Assembly (NCBI GenBank): GCA_045585955.1
Contig: JAZMZK010000083.1
Location: 1-23,345 of the forward strand
Reading direction: 5' to 3'
DNA: 23,345 nt
DNA from: SIG78 sp045585955
GTDB taxonomy: Bacteria > Verrucomicrobiota > Lentisphaeria > Victivallales > Victivallaceae
The notes beneath the pieces were generated by a model. The model was given only the letters and a program-made list of their open reading frames with translations, ran no database searches and had not been told where the DNA came from. Each line of letters starts with the position of its first letter. Positions within the stretch are counted from its first letter, which is position 1. A program made the position numbers and the translations under genes. Of this stretch, positions 22,928 to 23,345 are shown one piece after another.

Positions 22928-23129
22928 AATAAATTTTTATCTTTTTGCTCTTGATTTGATATTAAATATATTGATTATAAATAAGTTGCAAGTGGCTTGG
23001 TTATTGTTTTTCATCGTGATTGAAAAAATATTGTTTTGAGGGGGATTGGCTTGGTTTTGTGTGGTTATTCAACAAAATTGGCAAATAATTGCAAATAAGA
23101 TTTTTGAGCATAAAACTGGAGTTTTTCGG
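22928..23129. other. AT-rich non-coding stretch
   Basis: No supported gene. The stretch is clearly more AT-rich than its surroundings. It has imperfect direct repeats (GGCTTGGTT near 22995 and 23049; GCAAATAA twice near 23082 and 23092). Such composition next to a tyrosine recombinase gene fits the edge of an integrated element, but no att core can be assigned. Confidence 0.35.
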
Positions 23130-23135
23130 TATAAT
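23104..23135 (+). promoter_or_regulatory. Promoter of the recombinase gene
   Basis: A perfect TATAAT at 23130-23135 with only a poor -35 candidate (TTGAGC at 23104-23109, spacer 20). Transcription would begin near 23142, leaving a leader of about 114 nt before the ATG at 23256. Confidence 0.45.
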
Positions 23136-23171
23136 GTAACGAGTTGAGTTATCGTTCTCTTTCAAAAAAAG

Positions 23172-23246
23172 TTCTCTCTTGGTTTTTCGGGACGGATGGC
23201 GTATGTTCCCGAAAAACCTTTTTATTTTCAACGAACCAAGAGAGGA
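23172..23246 (+). promoter_or_regulatory. Folded leader with two competing helices ahead of the recombinase gene
   Basis: Helix B is a perfect 12-bp stem (GGTTTTTCGGGA 23181-23192 with TCCCGAAAAACC 23207-23218, loop 14) followed by TTTTTATTTT, so it is terminator-like. Helix A pairs 23172-23184 (core CTCTCTTGGTT) with 23234-23246 (core AACCAAGAGAG), which contains the recombinase ribosome-binding site. The helices share GGTT at 23181-23184, so their full forms exclude each other, though a 9-bp outer part of A could stack on B. This looks like an attenuator or translational switch; the signal is unknown. Confidence 0.6.
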
Positions 23247-23255
23247 TTTCTGCCT

Positions 23256-23345
23256 ATGCCAAGAACAAAAGGTACTAAACGACGAGCCAACGGAACCGGG
23301 AGAGTTTACAAGCAAAATGGAGTTTATTATCTCCAGTATCGCTTG
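23256..23345 (+). CDS. Tyrosine recombinase/integrase, N-terminal fragment cut by the window end
   Basis: Thirty codons run to the window edge, starting MPRTKGTKRRANGTGRVYKQ and continuing NGVYYLQYRL. A basic start followed by a G-x-V/I-Y-K...W/Y-Y-x-x-Y-R pattern is typical of the AP2-like/arm-binding N-terminus of phage and transposon tyrosine recombinases. AGAGGA at 23241-23246 with a 9-bp spacer supports the start. No catalytic residue is in view, so the assignment rests on the N-terminal pattern and on the repeat-rich, AT-rich upstream DNA. Downstream identity of the element is unknown. Confidence 0.65.
   Translation, partial: MPRTKGTKRRANGTGRVYKQNGVYYLQYRL

Overview
The window reads as chromosomal DNA from a Gram-negative-type bacterium of moderate GC, most likely of the PVC group and probably Lentisphaerota (Victivallis-like). 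That placement is inference. It rests on a secreted DUF4838-type protein next to another large secreted carbohydrate-active-type protein, tandem secretin-like outer-membrane proteins, many zinc-ribbon proteins, a GatB of the zinc-cysteine type, and hairpin-rich intergenic repeats. No rRNA, tRNA, CRISPR array or complete phage is visible.

Layout. 1-345 has no gene: it holds a hairpin array with GTGAAG linkers (read on the minus strand), then two inverted groups of 10-bp phased repeats around a GC-rich hairpin. 415-1971 (+) is a polytopic membrane protein of unknown function with a good promoter. 1972-2545 has no gene: it holds a ~492-bp MITE-like element with 17-bp terminal inverted repeats, then a second copy of a short CCTCC...GACAAG repeat also found at 213-242. 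5755-2546 (-) is a coupled pair of divergent secretin-family proteins. 6477-5848 (-) is a Cys-rich putative lipoprotein with its own terminator. 9733-6656 (-) is a four-gene run: a WalJ/YycJ-type metallo-beta-lactamase-fold hydrolase, a zinc-ribbon protein kinase homologue with degenerate catalytic motifs, a protein made almost entirely of CxxC knuckles, and a membrane protein with Ser/Gly-rich and Pro-rich tail. A strong terminator closes the run.

9851-11311 (+) is rpoN (sigma-54), divergent from that run. 13885-11366 (-) is an SSS sodium:solute symporter followed by an AraC-family regulator. Back-to-back promoters separate it from gatB (14038-15486, +), which is followed by a bifunctional homocysteine methyltransferase/methylenetetrahydrofolate reductase (15501-17330). 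Two large secreted proteins converge on a shared bidirectional terminator: 17477-19690 (+; discoidin-like plus barrel-like) and 22465-19745 (-; DUF4838-like plus CBM9-like). The last 0.9 kb is non-coding: a compact ATGAAGC-linked hairpin array, an AT-rich stretch, and a promoter plus folded leader running into the first 30 codons of a tyrosine recombinase (23256-end).

How the genes may fit together: transporter plus AraC regulator and the two secreted proteins suggest uptake and breakdown of external glycans. The secretin pair suggests a secretion or pilus-like channel whose other parts lie elsewhere. The strongest candidates for undescribed biology are (a) the two RTGAAG-linked hairpin arrays in opposite orientation at the two ends of the window, one next to the recombinase, (b) the mutually exclusive helices in the recombinase leader, one terminator-like and one covering the ribosome-binding site, and (c) the pseudokinase/zinc-ribbon/Ser-rich membrane protein cluster.
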